A stretch of DNA of 64,000 nt from Ustulina deusta (GCA_023159155.1 JAJNNX010000007.1:744001-808000), one strand, 5' to 3'. Positions 49,504 to 62,255 are shown, counted from the stretch's first letter. Notes: generated by a model from the letters alone, not told the origin. Made by a program: numbers and translations.

Positions 49504-50934
49504 GGCGGCTCGGCTGGTAATTACCTACTGTATCTAGGTACTTAGTTCTTAGCTCTCCCTGTAGCGCAATGAGTATCAGAAAGGTTCATTCTAGAAGTTA
49601 TTCTACCCAAGTTCGCCGCTGCATTTCGTTCCGTGCATGATGTAAAAGTCCTCTTCTCGGCCCGGGGAGATTCCCTGATTAGCTTAATACCGCTCGAGGA
49701 GTTGTGTAGGTTATACTGAACATATCACTTCTAGGGTGAAGTGGTGGGAGGGGTAGACTAGCGCGTACTGCGGCAACTGGCGGTACATCACAGGGTCTTG
49801 GCATGGAGTGGATACCTTATGGCTGAGGTCAGCCAGACACCCACTCCAGGGCAGCAACTCCGTTACGGTGGGCGGGAGGGGGAATTTACCGTGGGGGAGG
49901 ATCCCCTCCACATGGGTAGTGAACTATTTACAGTGGCGGCTTACACATCCAGGTCCGCTTAAGTCCGTCCCCCTATCTTAACATCGACATATGACGAGCG
50001 GCTTTCGGGGTGTTATATTGACGCGAGGAGGGAGGCGTATGGCTACCATTCGGCGCTATATACCTGGCTGGGTAAATGGCGGTGTCCTAGTCCTAGTTCA
50101 AGACCTCCGTTCGCGTAGGTATTGCTGCAGGGTGTGTTCTGCGTCTTGTACGACGAGGATCCCACCGGGCTGTATTGGTAACTTGAGGGTGACTAGAATG
50201 ACCATGTCATTACCTCGCTGCAGTACATGCCTTGCCAGTCAGCTAACCTAGCTTTCCCACCCGGCCCTCCGTTTATCGAAAGATTTTAAATGCCAACTCT
50301 CAGCTCGCATAGAGGTATCAATCACGTCGAGTGGCGGATAAATGCGCGCGCAGCAAGAGACATGGACAATGAATGCATTTGTGCGATGCCACTTGGTGAA
50401 CAGCCACCGACCCTACTAGGTGCTCACACCCAATCCTCAAGTTGTCCGACCATCGCGCTTCCGCCAACAACTCCCAGTGTGTGAAATCAATCATGTCGTG
50501 TGCCCAGGGGTTTCTATCTCGCAATGTGGCGCCCATAGCCAACGGTGTGCTAGATGCGACACCGGGGCGGAGTACCTAGGTTGAAGGGTTTTTATCATAG
50601 ACACCTATCCTCAGCTTAACCCAATATTTCCTTTGCTTAACTGGGTGCACGCCGTGTTACGATAGAAGGGGGAAGGGGGGATGGGATATACGCGCAGAAT
50701 AAGGCAATAATTCACAGCGTAGAAGAAACATTGCTAGCGTACAAGATTGCGAAAGCATCAACTACCAAGGAGAACACGGGCTTGTAACAACACAACGTTC
50801 GATTCTACCTCAATTCTACCTCGAAGGGGATGTTCACAGAAATCTCTCTCTCTCTCTCTTCTTTATTTTTATTTTTTTTATTTTTTTTTTCTTTTTCTTA
50901 ATTTTAATCTTATCAACCTCATGCGGAAATTTTT
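49504..50934. other. Gene-free intergenic region with CT/T-rich tract
   Basis: 1.4 kb between the SDR stop and the TIM-barrel gene stop, with no recognisable gene. A (CT)n run at 50844-50859 continues into a T-rich tract to about 50907. On the minus strand this is an A-rich sequence about 30-90 bp past the TIM-barrel stop codon, a plausible 3'-end region. Confidence 0.5.
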
Positions 50935-51771
50935 TTAATTCCCGATACGAATCTCCTTAAACCGCCTCGTGTTCTCCGTGATGGCCGCCTCGACGGGTAT
51001 CCTCTCCATGCTGCTCGCGCCGAAGAACCCATGCACGCCCTCGGTCCGCGCCAGGACGTACTCGGCATCCTTGGCCTCGGCGACGGGGCCGCCGTGACAC
51101 AGCACGATGACGTCCTGTCGGACCTTGACGGCGGCGTCCCTGATCTCCTGTATCAGCTCGACGCACTCGTCGAGCGTCTTCCCCGTCTTGCCCCCGATGC
51201 CTCGGCTCGTCGTGAGCCCCATGTGGGCGACGATGATATCGGCGCCGGCCTCCGTCATGGCGACGCCGTCTTCGGCGGTGAACACGTACGGCGCGGTGAG
51301 GAGGTCCATCTGCGCCGCGCGCCGCACCATCTCGACCTCCAGCGCATACCCCATCTCCGTCTCCTCGAGGTTGGCGCGGAACGCCCCGTCGATGAGGCCG
51401 ACGGTGGGGAAGTTCTGGACGCCGCTGAACCCGAGATCCCGCAGGTGGCGCAGGAAGGCGGCCATGTCTCGGAACGGGTCCGTGCCGCACACGCCCGCCA
51501 GCACGGGCGTGTGCTTGACCACGGGCAGCACCTCGCTCGCCATGTCGACGACGATGGCGTTGGCGTCGCCGTACGGCATCATGCCCGCCAGCGAGCCGCG
51601 GCCGGCCATCCGGAATCGCCCCGAGTTGTAGATGATGATGAGGTCGGCGCCACCGGCCTCGGCGAACTTGGCCGACAGGCCGATGCCGGCGCCGGCGCCG
51701 ATGATGGGCTGCTTGGCGGCGATGGCGGCGCGGAAGCGCCTGAGGAGCTCGGAGCGCGGGATCGGGGCCAT
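50935..51771 (-). CDS. TIM-barrel protein (PEP hydrolase-like, PF09370 type; Tm-1 C-terminal half)
   Basis: Intronless, 278 aa from ATG 51771 in a good context (CCAATGG). The frame is open further upstream but has no earlier ATG. The sequence reads as a beta/alpha barrel: [92 protein letters not shown] and [15 protein letters not shown]. These are landmarks of the family annotated as TIM-barrel signal-transduction or phosphoenolpyruvate hydrolase-like proteins. In plants the same domain forms the C-terminal part of Tm-1. It is divergent from the Tm-1-like gene with 345 bp between start codons, suggesting shared control. The reaction it catalyses is not established. Confidence 0.9.
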   Translation of the reverse strand: MAPIPRSELLRRFRAAIAAKQPIIGAGAGIGLSAKFAEAGGADLIIIYNSGRFRMAGRGSLAGMMPYGDANAIVVDMASEVLPVVKHTPVLAGVCGTDPFRDMAAFLRHLRDLGFSGVQNFPTVGLIDGAFRANLEETEMGYALEVEMVRRAAQMDLLTAPYVFTAEDGVAMTEAGADIIVAHMGLTTSRGIGGKTGKTLDECVELIQEIRDAAVKVRQDVIVLCHGGPVAEAKDAEYVLARTEGVHGFFGASSMERIPVEAAITENTRRFKEIRIGN

Positions 51772-52116
51772 TGGGAAATGGTTATTGTGCTGCTGATGCA
51801 AGGGCAATTAATATATGTCTATGCAGGCGATTGGCCTGGGGGGGGAGCGGCCGGGGATAGCGTGAAGTCGGCGTAATTATGGTGTTGCGTCTCGACGAGC
51901 TAGACTGGAATTAGTCATTCCCGCTCGTTCCCGTCTGACACGTAACACACTAGGCTCGGATAAGTAATACCACTTTCAGCTTCTCCACCCCCGCATGCAT
52001 CCCTTGTTCAATTGACGTATGTAGGTACGTCGCTCAGGCACTCGACGATATAAGACAAAGAAGCCGATTCCCGCAATTTCAAATGGCGGGCCAGTAACCC
52101 ATGCACAAAAGCGGAA
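51772..52116. promoter_or_regulatory. Candidate bidirectional promoter (TIM-barrel / Tm-1-like)
   Basis: 345 bp separate the two divergent start codons. No TATA box is obvious. The spacing is short enough for shared regulatory sites; this is inferred from layout only. Confidence 0.45.
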
Positions 52117-53510
52117 ATGGCAGAGCAAAAAGCCATCACTATCATCGCCATCGGCACCCTCGACACGAAACTCGCCGAATACCTATATCTCCGCTCGCAG
52201 ATCTTGGAGGCTGACCCCTCGATCAACGTAGTCCTGGTTGACGCGGGCCGCTCCGAGACCCATCATGAAGCCATCGCGATCACCCAGCCGGAGGTCCGCG
52301 GGCGCAGCGGCGCCAGCAGTTCTCTCGAATCGCTCCCGCGGGGCGAGGTGATTAAGACCATGACCGAGGGCGCGAAGGGGGTAATCGGGGACTTGCTCGA
52401 CGGGGGCAACGTGCACGGCGTGGTGGCACTGGGCGGCAGTGGCGGGACGAGCATCGCGGCGGCGGCGATGCGCTGGCTGCCGTTGACGCTGCCGAAGCTG
52501 ATTGTCTCGACGGTCGCGTCGGGCGACACGAGCTCGTATGTCGCCGAGTCGGACATTACAATGATGTACAGCGTGGTGGACATCGCGGGTCTGAACGACG
52601 TGTTGCGGGGCATCATCGCCAACGCCGCCGCCGCCATCGCGGGCATGGCGCAGAGCTACGCTGCGAGGAACACGAAGAGCCCGGCGGGGATCGGAAGCGA
52701 GGCGAGGAAGAGATGCGTCGCGATCACCATGTTTGGCGTCACTACCCCCGCGGTTACCGTTGCCCGAGGCCAGCTTGAGGCGATGGGGTTTGAGGTCTAT
52801 GTTTTCCACGCCACAGGCGCTGGTGGCCGAGCAAGTGAGTAGACTTCCCACGAGGCATTGTGGTTTCCAATCCATAAGAACGGATCTACATACTTCCCAG
52901 ACCTCTTTAGACTTGCCTGGGAGTCGATATAATACTGACTCTCGAAATCCCAGTGGAACGCTTACTCCGCGAGGGCCGGCTAGACGGCGTCCTCGACCTC
53001 ACGACCACGGATCTCGCCGACGAACTGGTAGGGGGCGTGTTTAGCGCGAACAAAGACCGCCTCACGACCGCCGCCAAAACGGGCATTCCGCAAATCGTGA
53101 GCGTCGGAGCCCTCGACATGGTGAACTTCGGGCCGAGGGACACGGTGCCGGAGAAGTTCCGAGAGAGGACTTTCTTCGAGCATAATCCCTCGGTGACGCT
53201 CATGCGCACCACGCCCGAGGAATGTGCGGAGCTCGGGAAGAGGGTGGCGAGCAGACTGCGGACGAACTGCGTCAACAGCGATGCGATCGAGATATGGTTG
53301 CCGCTGAAGGGGATATCGGCCATTGCGGTCGAGGGACAGGCTTTTTACGACAAGGAGGCGGATGTGGCTTTATTTGATGCCATTAAGCGCGGACTTGAGG
53401 GGAGTGACATCACCGTCAATGAGGTCGATGCCGATATCAATGATCCGACGTGGGCTGAGAGCATAGCTCGCAGGTTGGCAGAACTTGTCGAAGAAAAGAG
53501 CAATGGCTAA
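52117..53510 (+). CDS. Tm-1-like ATP-binding domain protein (UPF0261)
   Basis: Exons 52117-52834 and 52954-53510 give 424 aa, with a 119-bp GT-AG intron. The join reads GGRAMERLLREGRLDGVLDL, a conserved part of the family. N-terminal landmarks are IIAIGTLDTKLAEYLYL, VLVDAGRSE, VVALGGSGGTSIAAAAM and STVASGDTSSYV; C-terminal ones are FGVTTPAVT, VGALDMVNFG, MRTTPEECAELG and LPLKGISAI. This is the UPF0261 / Tm-1-like ATP-binding family (about 400 aa). In tomato the domain is fused to a TIM barrel in Tm-1, whose N-terminal part binds ATP and blocks a plant RNA virus replicase. The native function in fungi is unknown. A phosphoenolpyruvate- or sugar-acid-related role with the divergent TIM-barrel partner is speculation. 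Confidence 0.92.
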
Positions 53511-53880
53511 GTCATAGATCACGAGACAGCGGACTGGTGATCAAACTTGTTTAGTTGATATACCTGGGTATTTGTCTATCTATCTCATCTTTTGATGTTG
53601 TGATCCTTTAAGACTTCTAAGATTTAGGATGTGTTGATGTCTAGTGAATTTTGCAATATAGACTGGATAGCTAGTAAGTGACTACCTAACCTATGCCTAG
53701 AAGATACCTCTGACCAGTACCTTTATTCTCCTAGGACCCCATGCAATATTTGCACTGCCTTTTTGCCCCTCGCTAAGGGACTTATACATGTAGGTTCATA
53801 GGTAGTCCCGGGGAGGGTATAAGAATACCGCATTCCTCAATTAGAACTTAACCAGCGCTAACGGCTGGGCATACAATGAT
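53511..53880. other. 3' flank and transition into AT block
   Basis: About 370 bp after the Tm-1-like stop codon, with falling GC. Beyond about 53.88 kb the sequence becomes RIP-like. No gene was recognised. Confidence 0.5.
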
Positions 53881-54789
53881 CTACATACTAAGCCGTAATA
53901 AAAAAGCAATTACTTAAGCGATTATTATAGAAATTTGTTCTTTTACAACAGAATATTACCAAGCGCGTTTATTCCTAAAACTACTGTTCTAATATATTTA
54001 AATGCCGCTATAAGGAGGTTTCCAATAATACCTCTGCTAGCCGCACTAAATATAAACTAAAATTAGGGCTATTTTTAGTAATATAGCCCTTCCCTATACA
54101 CCTAATTGCCTTGTTTTCCAAATGTTTAAGTATATTGGCTTGGTAAATAATTAGCTAAACTATACAGCCTAATAATATTTGCTACTATAACTAGGAACCG
54201 TTCCAAACTTATATAATGCTTCTATATCAGCCAGAAAAATCTATTAATAAACACTAAAACATAACAAACAAGCCGGATAAACCACAATACTAATATAAAG
54301 GATTATGAGTAGAAAAGGTTATAGAGGGGGTTATTAGAGGGGTTATTAAAAGGGTTGCAAATAAAAAACTATAGGTCTTGCTAACTTAGAATAGATAATT
54401 GTTTAAGTCTTAGTTAGTTATATTTATAAATATTTTGTTAGCTATATAAATCAAGTATAACCTAAAGTATATATAAACAAGGTTAATTAGTACAAAACAA
54501 TTCGGCATAATTACTAATTTGATTTGTAGTATAAAGTATAAAATAAAAAATAATTGTTGTTTTAGTGTTTTAATTAGTATATATTAAAGCAAGAGGTAAA
54601 ATTATTTAATTGTGTAAAAGGATTCAGCTGAATGGCTAGAAAATACTATTTATTAACTAACTTAAAAAAAGAAAAAAAAGAAAAAAAGATTTTGCAAAAG
54701 TAAAATTTTCGTAGTTATATAGCTATTAATATACTACTAGCGCAGAGTTCTAATATATTTTTCTAACGCACTTCTGTAAGAAGTTCTAT

Positions 54790-54813
54790 AAGTTCCGGCG
54801 GAGGTCCGGAACT
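54790..54813. other. GC-rich hairpin in AT block
   Basis: AAGTTCCGG (54790-54798) and CCGGAACTT (54805-54813) form a perfect 9-bp stem with a 6-nt loop. The region sits in AT-rich DNA and escaped most RIP. It may be the inner part of a small inverted-repeat element. Confidence 0.5.
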
Positions 54814-54879
54814 TTTATTAATTAGCAAAGCTCTTAAAGCTAGCCTTACCTATAATATTATTTCTTTTTTTTTTTAGCT

Positions 54880-55650
54880 CGGGGGCTACAAAATAGGTAG
54901 TATATAGCATATAAGTAGTAGCTAACAAGCATAAAAAATATGCTTTTTTTAAGCAACATACGTTTTTTTTAAATAATATATATATTTTTTAAGCAATATA
55001 TATTTCTGCTTAACTAATATATTACTAGTATATATTAACCTACTTATTATTATTGCCTACTATTTTAGTTAAACTTATATAAACTTTTTTTAGTTTTTTT
55101 AACTTTTTTTTTTTTTTTTTTTTTTTTTAGTAATAATATTAATTAATAAATAGCTTTTTTTTTTTTTATAAAATACTTTTTTTTTGTTCTATTATAAAAA
55201 ATAATATATTTATTATATGTTTATTTTTATTATTTGTTTAATATAAAGCAGCTTATATATATTTAGTAGCTAGCTTAACTTTTATTTTTTTGTTTTTTTG
55301 TTTTTTTATTACTTATTAATTATAAACATATTATTTTTATTTCGAAATAAACATATAACTTTTATTTATAATATGTTTAATGCTTATATATTTTTATATT
55401 TTAAAATAAACAAAATATTACTTCTTTTTTATCTTTTATTTATTAATAAATAGTTTAGTATATTAGCTAATTTATAAAATATTTTTACTATTTTTATATA
55501 AATATATAAAATTAGCTATTTTTAAGTTTAATATATGCTTATATTTTATTAATTTATTGCTTAAAAACTAGCAAACAATATAAACATTATATTAGCCCAA
55601 GTAAAAACTTTAGTTATTTATATAATACTATAAATTAGCTATTTATTTAT
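54880..55650 (+). repeat. Gypsy-family fragment, inverted copy of 62250-62950
   Basis: Read on the plus strand, this segment matches the reverse complement of about 62250-62950 over ~700 bp. Shared features include CAAGCAA-containing units, CTTAACTAATATATTACTAG, a long T run, TAATATTAATTAATAAATAG, AACATATAACTTTTATTTATAA and ATTTATTGCTTAA. This copy has far more C-to-T and G-to-A changes than its partner. It probably represents the non-coding leader or LTR region of the gypsy element. Confidence 0.7.
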
Positions 55651-57288
55651 TATTTTATTATTATTTATAATTACTAACTTTTTTATTTATATATAGCTAG
55701 TTTATATATTTAAAATAATTATTACGTTCGAGCGCTTGTTCGATAGTACTTATACTTATAACTATTAGAATACTAATAACTAAACGTTTTTTATTTATTT
55801 ATAAATAATTTAATACTTGCTAATTTATAATAATAAATATTAAAAAATAAAAAACTGCTAATCTTAAAGCTAATTGTTTAATAAGCTATTTTTAATCCGT
55901 ACGTTAAATATAAATTAATTATTAATTTTTTTTAGTATTAAAAAAAAACTTTTTTATATATACTAGCTATTTTTTTGTTTAATTATAGCTATTTATTTAC
56001 TAATAAATATTAAATAAACAATTAAATACGTTTAATAATTTTTAAGCATATAACTATAGCTATTAAATATAATATAATAACTACTAAATATTATATTTTA
56101 AATATAAAGCAGTTTACTAATAGTTCTATAACTATTAATAATTATCTAAATATTATTAAATATATAATAAATATTTATATAAAATATTTATTTTTAAGCT
56201 TTAATAGTTTAATATTTGCTAATAAGCTTAGTTTTTTTATTTATATGTTTATTAAAAAATAATCTAGTAATGCTTTAAACTTTATTTATAAGTAACTATA
56301 TTCTAGTAAAATAAATAGAGCTAATAATAAAAATAAAAATAATATAAAAGTCTAGCAGCTTTATAGCTGCTTAGTACTAGTTTTATAACGTAGCAAAGCT
56401 AAAAATTAATATAAATACTTTCGGTAGGCTTTTTTTTAGTTTTTTGCATGCTTAATCTTTATTTTTTAGCCCATAATAACCTATAATATCAATAATAGAA
56501 TTTAAAAAAAAAAAAATTCTAATTATAGCACAAACTATACTAGCTTATTAGCTAGTTTGTTTCTATTAGCTTCTCTTTTTAGTAATAAAGCTTTTATATA
56601 TATAAACATTTTTATATTTAGCCTTAAACTACTTTAAAGCTATAGTATTAGCAAAATTATTAAAAAGTTCTTATATAAGTTATTAATAACTAGCCTATTT
56701 AATTTTAATTTTGTAGTAAATAGGCCTACCTTAGCTTTTTATTTATTTATTTTTTGCTTATAAAATACTTTCTACCTAAAATTTATTACTTTTAGGTAGT
56801 ACTACTAATAATTATATATTTAGATTAACTTATAATAAAAAAAAATTTATAACTATTTATTATAAAAAATTTATATAAAAGCAATTATATATTTTTTTAA
56901 GAATATTTAGCTTTATTATATAAAAGCTTATAATTTTAGTTATTTTATATTTAAAGTAAAGCTATGCTAGTTTTTAAAAAAGTTAGTTTATAATAATATT
57001 TTTTAAGTTTAGTTATATTTAATTTTTTTTTTAAAGCGGTCCGTAGGATTATGCTTATTATTAGTTATTTTTTTTATATATTATTACGTTGCAGCTATAA
57101 TAGCTTAGGCAAACTTTTAAATATTTTTTAATTATTAAACAAATATTTTAATTAGTACTTTTAGCTTTTTAGCTAATATAAACAAATAAATTATTAGTTT
57201 AATTAAGTTTATATAGTATCTATATTAAATAAAAAATAAGCTTAGCTTTATTATAAAAAAAATTTATTCTTAATTATTAGTATTATAC

Positions 57289-57352
57289 CTAACGTAGGAC
57301 ACAAGCTAATTGCCAACACAAGTCAATTGCCAACTTTTTTGCACTTTCGTAC
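57289..57352 (+). repeat. Terminal inverted repeat, left
   Basis: 64 bp starting CTAACGTAGGACACAAGC. It is paired with 59092-59155 and keeps much higher GC than the interior. Confidence 0.85.
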
Positions 57353-59091
57353 ATACAAGTTAAATAATTCAACCATAACACAAAAAATCAATTAGATCTA
57401 ATCGGAAATATCGTTGCTAGATATTTCTATAGTATTTTGATAAGTACGCAAGTTATACCTAGACTTGCTACATGTTCTATATTGTTATATATACAATATA
57501 CTTTTTTTTGTACAATAACTACTTTGCTATATTTTTTTTATTATTTGTTTTTTAATAACTTGTTTAGTTTTAAAATCTTGTTTTTTTTATATAGTAAATA
57601 ACTTTTTATTTTATATATATATTTTTTTTTGTATAGCAGCGTTAACTAAATATTTTATTTGCTATATAAAGTTTAGCAATCTTTTTTTTTAATAATATAA
57701 CTTTATATATAAGCAATATTATATTTTTTATAATATAATTAATAATATTTAAAATAATACTTAGCAAACTATTTTAATATTATATAACTTTATTTTTAAT
57801 ATATTTAGTTTATAATTATATATTAGTTATATTATATAAAGTCTTTAATTACTAAAGAACTAAAAATCTATTAAATAATCTAAAAAATATTTTAGTTAGT
57901 AATTAGACTTTAAGCTAAAAAAATATATATTTTAGATTATATAGCACTAATCTAGTACTTTTAAAACTTTTTTAAATATTAGATTTTATTATAAAAGTTT
58001 TATATATTTTATAAAATATAACAAAAAAATCTTTTTTAGCAATATAAATAATATATATTTATATTAAATTATTGATTTTTTTTATATATAAACGTTTTAA
58101 TAAGCTAAAATAACTAATATTAAAAAATTAAAATTAATATAATAAATAAACAAATATATAAAAAGTAATAATATTATAATTTTTATAATATAGTTTAAAA
58201 TTAATTAAATAGTAGCTTTTATAGCTATTAAAAATTAATAAGCAATAAATATTTTTTATATAACTAGCTATATATAAATTAAAATAATTAATCTAATTTA
58301 GACTTTGTTTATTTATTATTTAGCTATTTTTTATAACTATAATTCTCTAGTTATATAATAGTTAGCTATTAATATATTAAAACAAAAAGTAAGTTTTGTT
58401 TGCTAAAATAATATATAACAGAACTATATAACTATACAAACTAATACTTTAAATAATAATTAACTATTTATAATTGCCTAACTAAACAATTTTTAGTTAT
58501 CTATGCTAGTCGGACATTATTATAACTATTTCAAACAAGATTTAGCCTATTATAAAGCCTGTTTTATTAAAATTATAAATATTCTTTTTTAAAATATTAT
58601 ATTTAGTTATTATATTTTATATAAACTTAAACTATTTGTTATATATAATAAGATTTTTATAAAAAATTTGCTAGTAATTAATTTTTTAATTAAAATATAT
58701 TTTAAACATAAAATATTATTATATAAAGTTTAAAGCTTAGTTAACGCTAACTTTAGGTATATTATATTTATATAGCAGTTGATTAGTTATATTTTTAATA
58801 CTACTTATCCAAAGCAAAAAAAATCGCAAAACTAAATTTATAATATATTATATAATAATATTTTTTTTAAGTTTAATTAATTTTTAACGTTATATAATAA
58901 ATATTTATTAAGTTTGTTTGCTAGCGCGCTAATTATAAAAAGTTATATAAAAAATATTATAAATTTATGCTGCACAATTAATAGTTAATTTTTTGTTATA
59001 ATTAAAAGCTTTTAATATAAGCTGCAAGTCTGCTTTGTTCTAAAAAAGTACTATTGTTATTGGTTATAAAAATAGTAATTAAAAAAAGAGC

Positions 59092-59155
59092 GTACAAAAG
59101 TGCAAAAAAGTTGGCAATTGATTTGTGTTGGTAATTAGCTTGTGTCCTATGTTAG
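59092..59155 (-). repeat. Terminal inverted repeat, right
   Basis: 64 bp. Its reverse complement matches 57289-57352 except for transitions such as CAATTGAC to CAATTGAT read on the plus strand. Confidence 0.85.
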
Positions 59156-60720
59156 TAGTAATACTTTTTAATCTAATTATATATAAGTAATAAATATATA
59201 AAAATAGGCTAGAACTTTTTAGTTAGTTTTTTTTATAGTATTATTTATTTTAAAATAATAAGCAATATTTAATTTTTATTCTATTTTAACTAGTTTATAG
59301 AAATATTATTAAAAATTTTTTATTTAATTTGTTTTTTTATTACTAGTAATTATTTTTAAAAATCTATAAAAATATTAAAAGTAGTATATAAACTGCTTAG
59401 TATATATTTTTATATTTATTAATTATATAGCTTTAATAATAACTATTTTGTTTAATTTATTAGTAATTACTATAATAAAAAATAGGGTATTATTTTTTAT
59501 TATAAAAAAATTTATTATAAAATCTATAAATAGTTTATTTTAGAACTATTTTAAAACTAGGAATAGTTTAAAAAAGCTTTGCTTTTTATGTTTTTAAACA
59601 ATCTTTTTATTATATATATTACAATTATTAATAAAGCAGTATATTATTTAGTATATATTTAGTTAAAAGTAGCTTCTAGCTAGAATTGCTATAGTTCTAT
59701 TTTATTTTAGGTATTTTATTAATATTAAATTATAATAGTTTTAAATTAAGCTAGTTTAAAGTAGTTTTTAGTTTAGTATTTATATATAACCTTAATATTA
59801 TAAAATATTATTTACCCTAATTTTATATTCTAAAATATTAATATTTAAAATTTTTTTATTTATTTTTATGTTTAGTAGGAACTTTTATTTATTATTTTTT
59901 ATAGCTTTAATTACTAACTAGTAATGAAAAACTTAATTTAGTATAGTATTTTAAAAGTAGTTTATTTTTTTAAAACTTTAATAAGCCTATTTTTATATTA
60001 CTGTATAGTTTAGAAACTACTTATTTTTAGCAAAATAATACAAATTTTTTTCTAATAAGTTGTTTGTTTATTTCTAAAAATAGGTTTTATTTTTTTTTAT
60101 AATAGGGCGTTTAGCCGGGTACTATCTGCTTTTGTTTTATAAATAAATATAAACCTAAAGTTGACTAAAAATTTAGTTTATTTAATTTATTTTTCTAAAA
60201 GCTTTTTTAAAATTATAAAATATTTTAAGTTTTTATAATTTAAAAATATTAAAAATATTTTTTTAAAGCTTTATAGCTTACTATTTTATATATTTATATA
60301 GCTTATAATTATTAAAAGCTCTTTATTATAAAATTTATAATTATCTTTTATAAATAAAAGTTTTTATAAAAAATATACTACTAAATAGAAAAATCTATGC
60401 TTATTGTATTAAAATAAGTAATTGCTATGAACTGCTCTAAAATAATTTATTTTTAGTACTATAAATTTGCTTAAGTTAAATTAAGTAAGGACTAGTTTTA
60501 ATATAAAAAATAATTTAAATTATTTAAAAATAATATTTTTTATATTTTTTTAACAAAATAAAGTTTTTTTTTTAGTTAAAGCTATAAGTAGTACTATAAT
60601 ATTAGTATATTTTAGTATAAATTATTTATAAAAGTTTATAAAACTTAGAAAATTTTTTATATTTTTAAGCAATTTAAGAACTTTTTATTTATAAATAACT
60701 TTTATTTTTTTAAAGTTTAT

Positions 60721-61300
60721 TTATATTTTTATTTTTGCTTTAATAATAAATTTTAAATATTTTATTATAATTATTTTAAATTTATACTTATTAATATTAA
60801 AATATAAGCTTATAGCTTATAAAATATTTAAGATTTGCTTTATTTTTTTTAAATAGTTTTTTTTTAATTTGTTTAATTATATTAGAATATTGTTTATATA
60901 TATAAAAATAAAAATATTTAAGTATAAGCGTAAAGTAGTATTTATGTAGCGCTAAAACATAGCAGAAATATTAAATAGTCCGAAAAGGGTTATTAATTAT
61001 TTAAACAGGCTAAACTTTATATAAAAGGCTGTTTTTTAATTATTTTTTTTTTAATATATAATTTATAAAAAACTGTTTAAATATTAAGCTTTATAAACTA
61101 ATAAGCTTTAGAAAGGTTTGCTAGTATTCTTTTAATAAGAGGGAGAGGGTATTTGTTTGTTTGGGTTATAGTGTTAAATGCCTTATAATTAACATAGAAG
61201 CGTAACCTTTTTTTTGGTTTCTTTATAAAAAGAATAGAAATGCTTGCAGGTAAGCTACTAGCCCTAATATAGCCTTTGTCTAGCAGCTCTTTTAGTGTGA
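60721..61300 (-). pseudogene. Decayed Ty3/gypsy reverse transcriptase fragment, copy B
   Basis: Its plus-strand sequence aligns with 61348-61927 at a constant offset of 627 bp, making a tandem duplication. On the minus strand it translates to gypsy-type RT fragments (FGLF...LV.PFGL, YIN/DN, L..AGLY) with stops. Its left part is heavily AT-mutated, whereas its right part (61130-61300) keeps many G/C residues. Confidence 0.75.
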
Positions 61301-61347
61301 CTTGGGAGCTTCCTATTTGCAGATAGCTCTTACTTTTTGGGGTCTAT

Positions 61348-62255
61348 TTGTATTTTTACTCTAGCTTTGATAATAAATCCTAAATATTTTATTGTAGTTA
61401 TTCCAAATTTATATTTATTAATGTTAAAATGTAAGCTTGCGGCTTGTAAGGTGTTTAGGATTTGTTTTATTTTTTTTAAATAGTTTTTTTTTGATTTGTT
61501 TAATTATATTAAAATGTTATTTATATATATAAAAGTAAAAATATTTAAATATAGGCATAAAGTAGTATTTATATAGTATTGAAATATAGCAAAAATGCTA
61601 GATAGTCCGAAGGGGGTTACTAACTATTTAAATAGGCCAAACTTTATATAAAAGGCTATTTTTTATTTATTTATTTTTTTAATATATAGCTTATAAAAAA
61701 CTGTTTAGATATTAAGCTTTATAAACTAATAAGTTTTAAAAAAGTTTGCTAGTATTTTTTTAATAAAAAGGAAAAAATATTTGTTAGCTTAGGTTATAGT
61801 ATTAAATGTTTTATAATTAATATAAAAATATAACTTTTTTTTTGGTTTTTTTGTAAAAAAAATAAAAGCGCTTGCAGGTAAGCTATTAGTTTTAATATAG
61901 TTTTTGTTTAGTAGCTTTATTAGTATTTCTTTTAATATTATTAGTTTGTTTTGTAATATTTTATAAAAAGGCTTTTATAGTACTTAAAGATCTGTTTTTT
62001 TAGGGGTTTATAAAAGTAGTATTTTATGATTAGCTTTTTTGCAGTATAAAAAAAGCTTGTTTTTTGCTGCTTTATTAAACAATAAAGCTTAATCTTTTAA
62101 TTTTTTTAGTAATCGGGATAGCAGTAGAGTTAGGTTTTTTAGTACTAGAGCTTTTGTAATATCTACTAGTGTAATAGCGAATATTAAAGTACTAGCTGCT
62201 CTAGTGCGTTATAGCTTTTTTATTTTTGTAGCAAAGACTATTCTACCTGGGCTAG
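61348..62255 (-). pseudogene. Decayed Ty3/gypsy pol fragment, copy A
   Basis: On the minus strand it reads as gypsy RT: AFYIKFGLFK*LVTPFGLS, then YINNILI, which corresponds to YIDDVLV after mutation. The upstream linker/protease region lies at about 62000-62220. It is the inverted partner of 63059-64000. Stop codons interrupt it throughout. Confidence 0.8.

Larger units (their letters stand above)
57289..59155. mobile_element. RIP-degraded DNA transposon with 64-bp TIRs (Tc1/mariner-pogo-like)
   Basis: The 64-bp ends at 57289-57352 and 59092-59155 are inverted copies (CTAACGTAGGACACAAGC...) differing at five transitions. Each end contains two copies of an AATTGCCAAC-like word, a likely transposase-binding repeat. 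TA dinucleotides flank the ends (57286-57287, 59156-59157), suggesting a TA target duplication. The 1867-bp length fits Fot1/pogo-type elements of fungi. The interior is AT-rich with no readable transposase, so the superfamily is inferred from TIR, TA and size. Confidence 0.75.

Noticed and set aside
50957..51876. Long open frames antisense or out of frame to the TIM-barrel gene
   Set aside because: Shadows of a GC-rich gene; only the minus-strand frame from 51771 has family landmarks.
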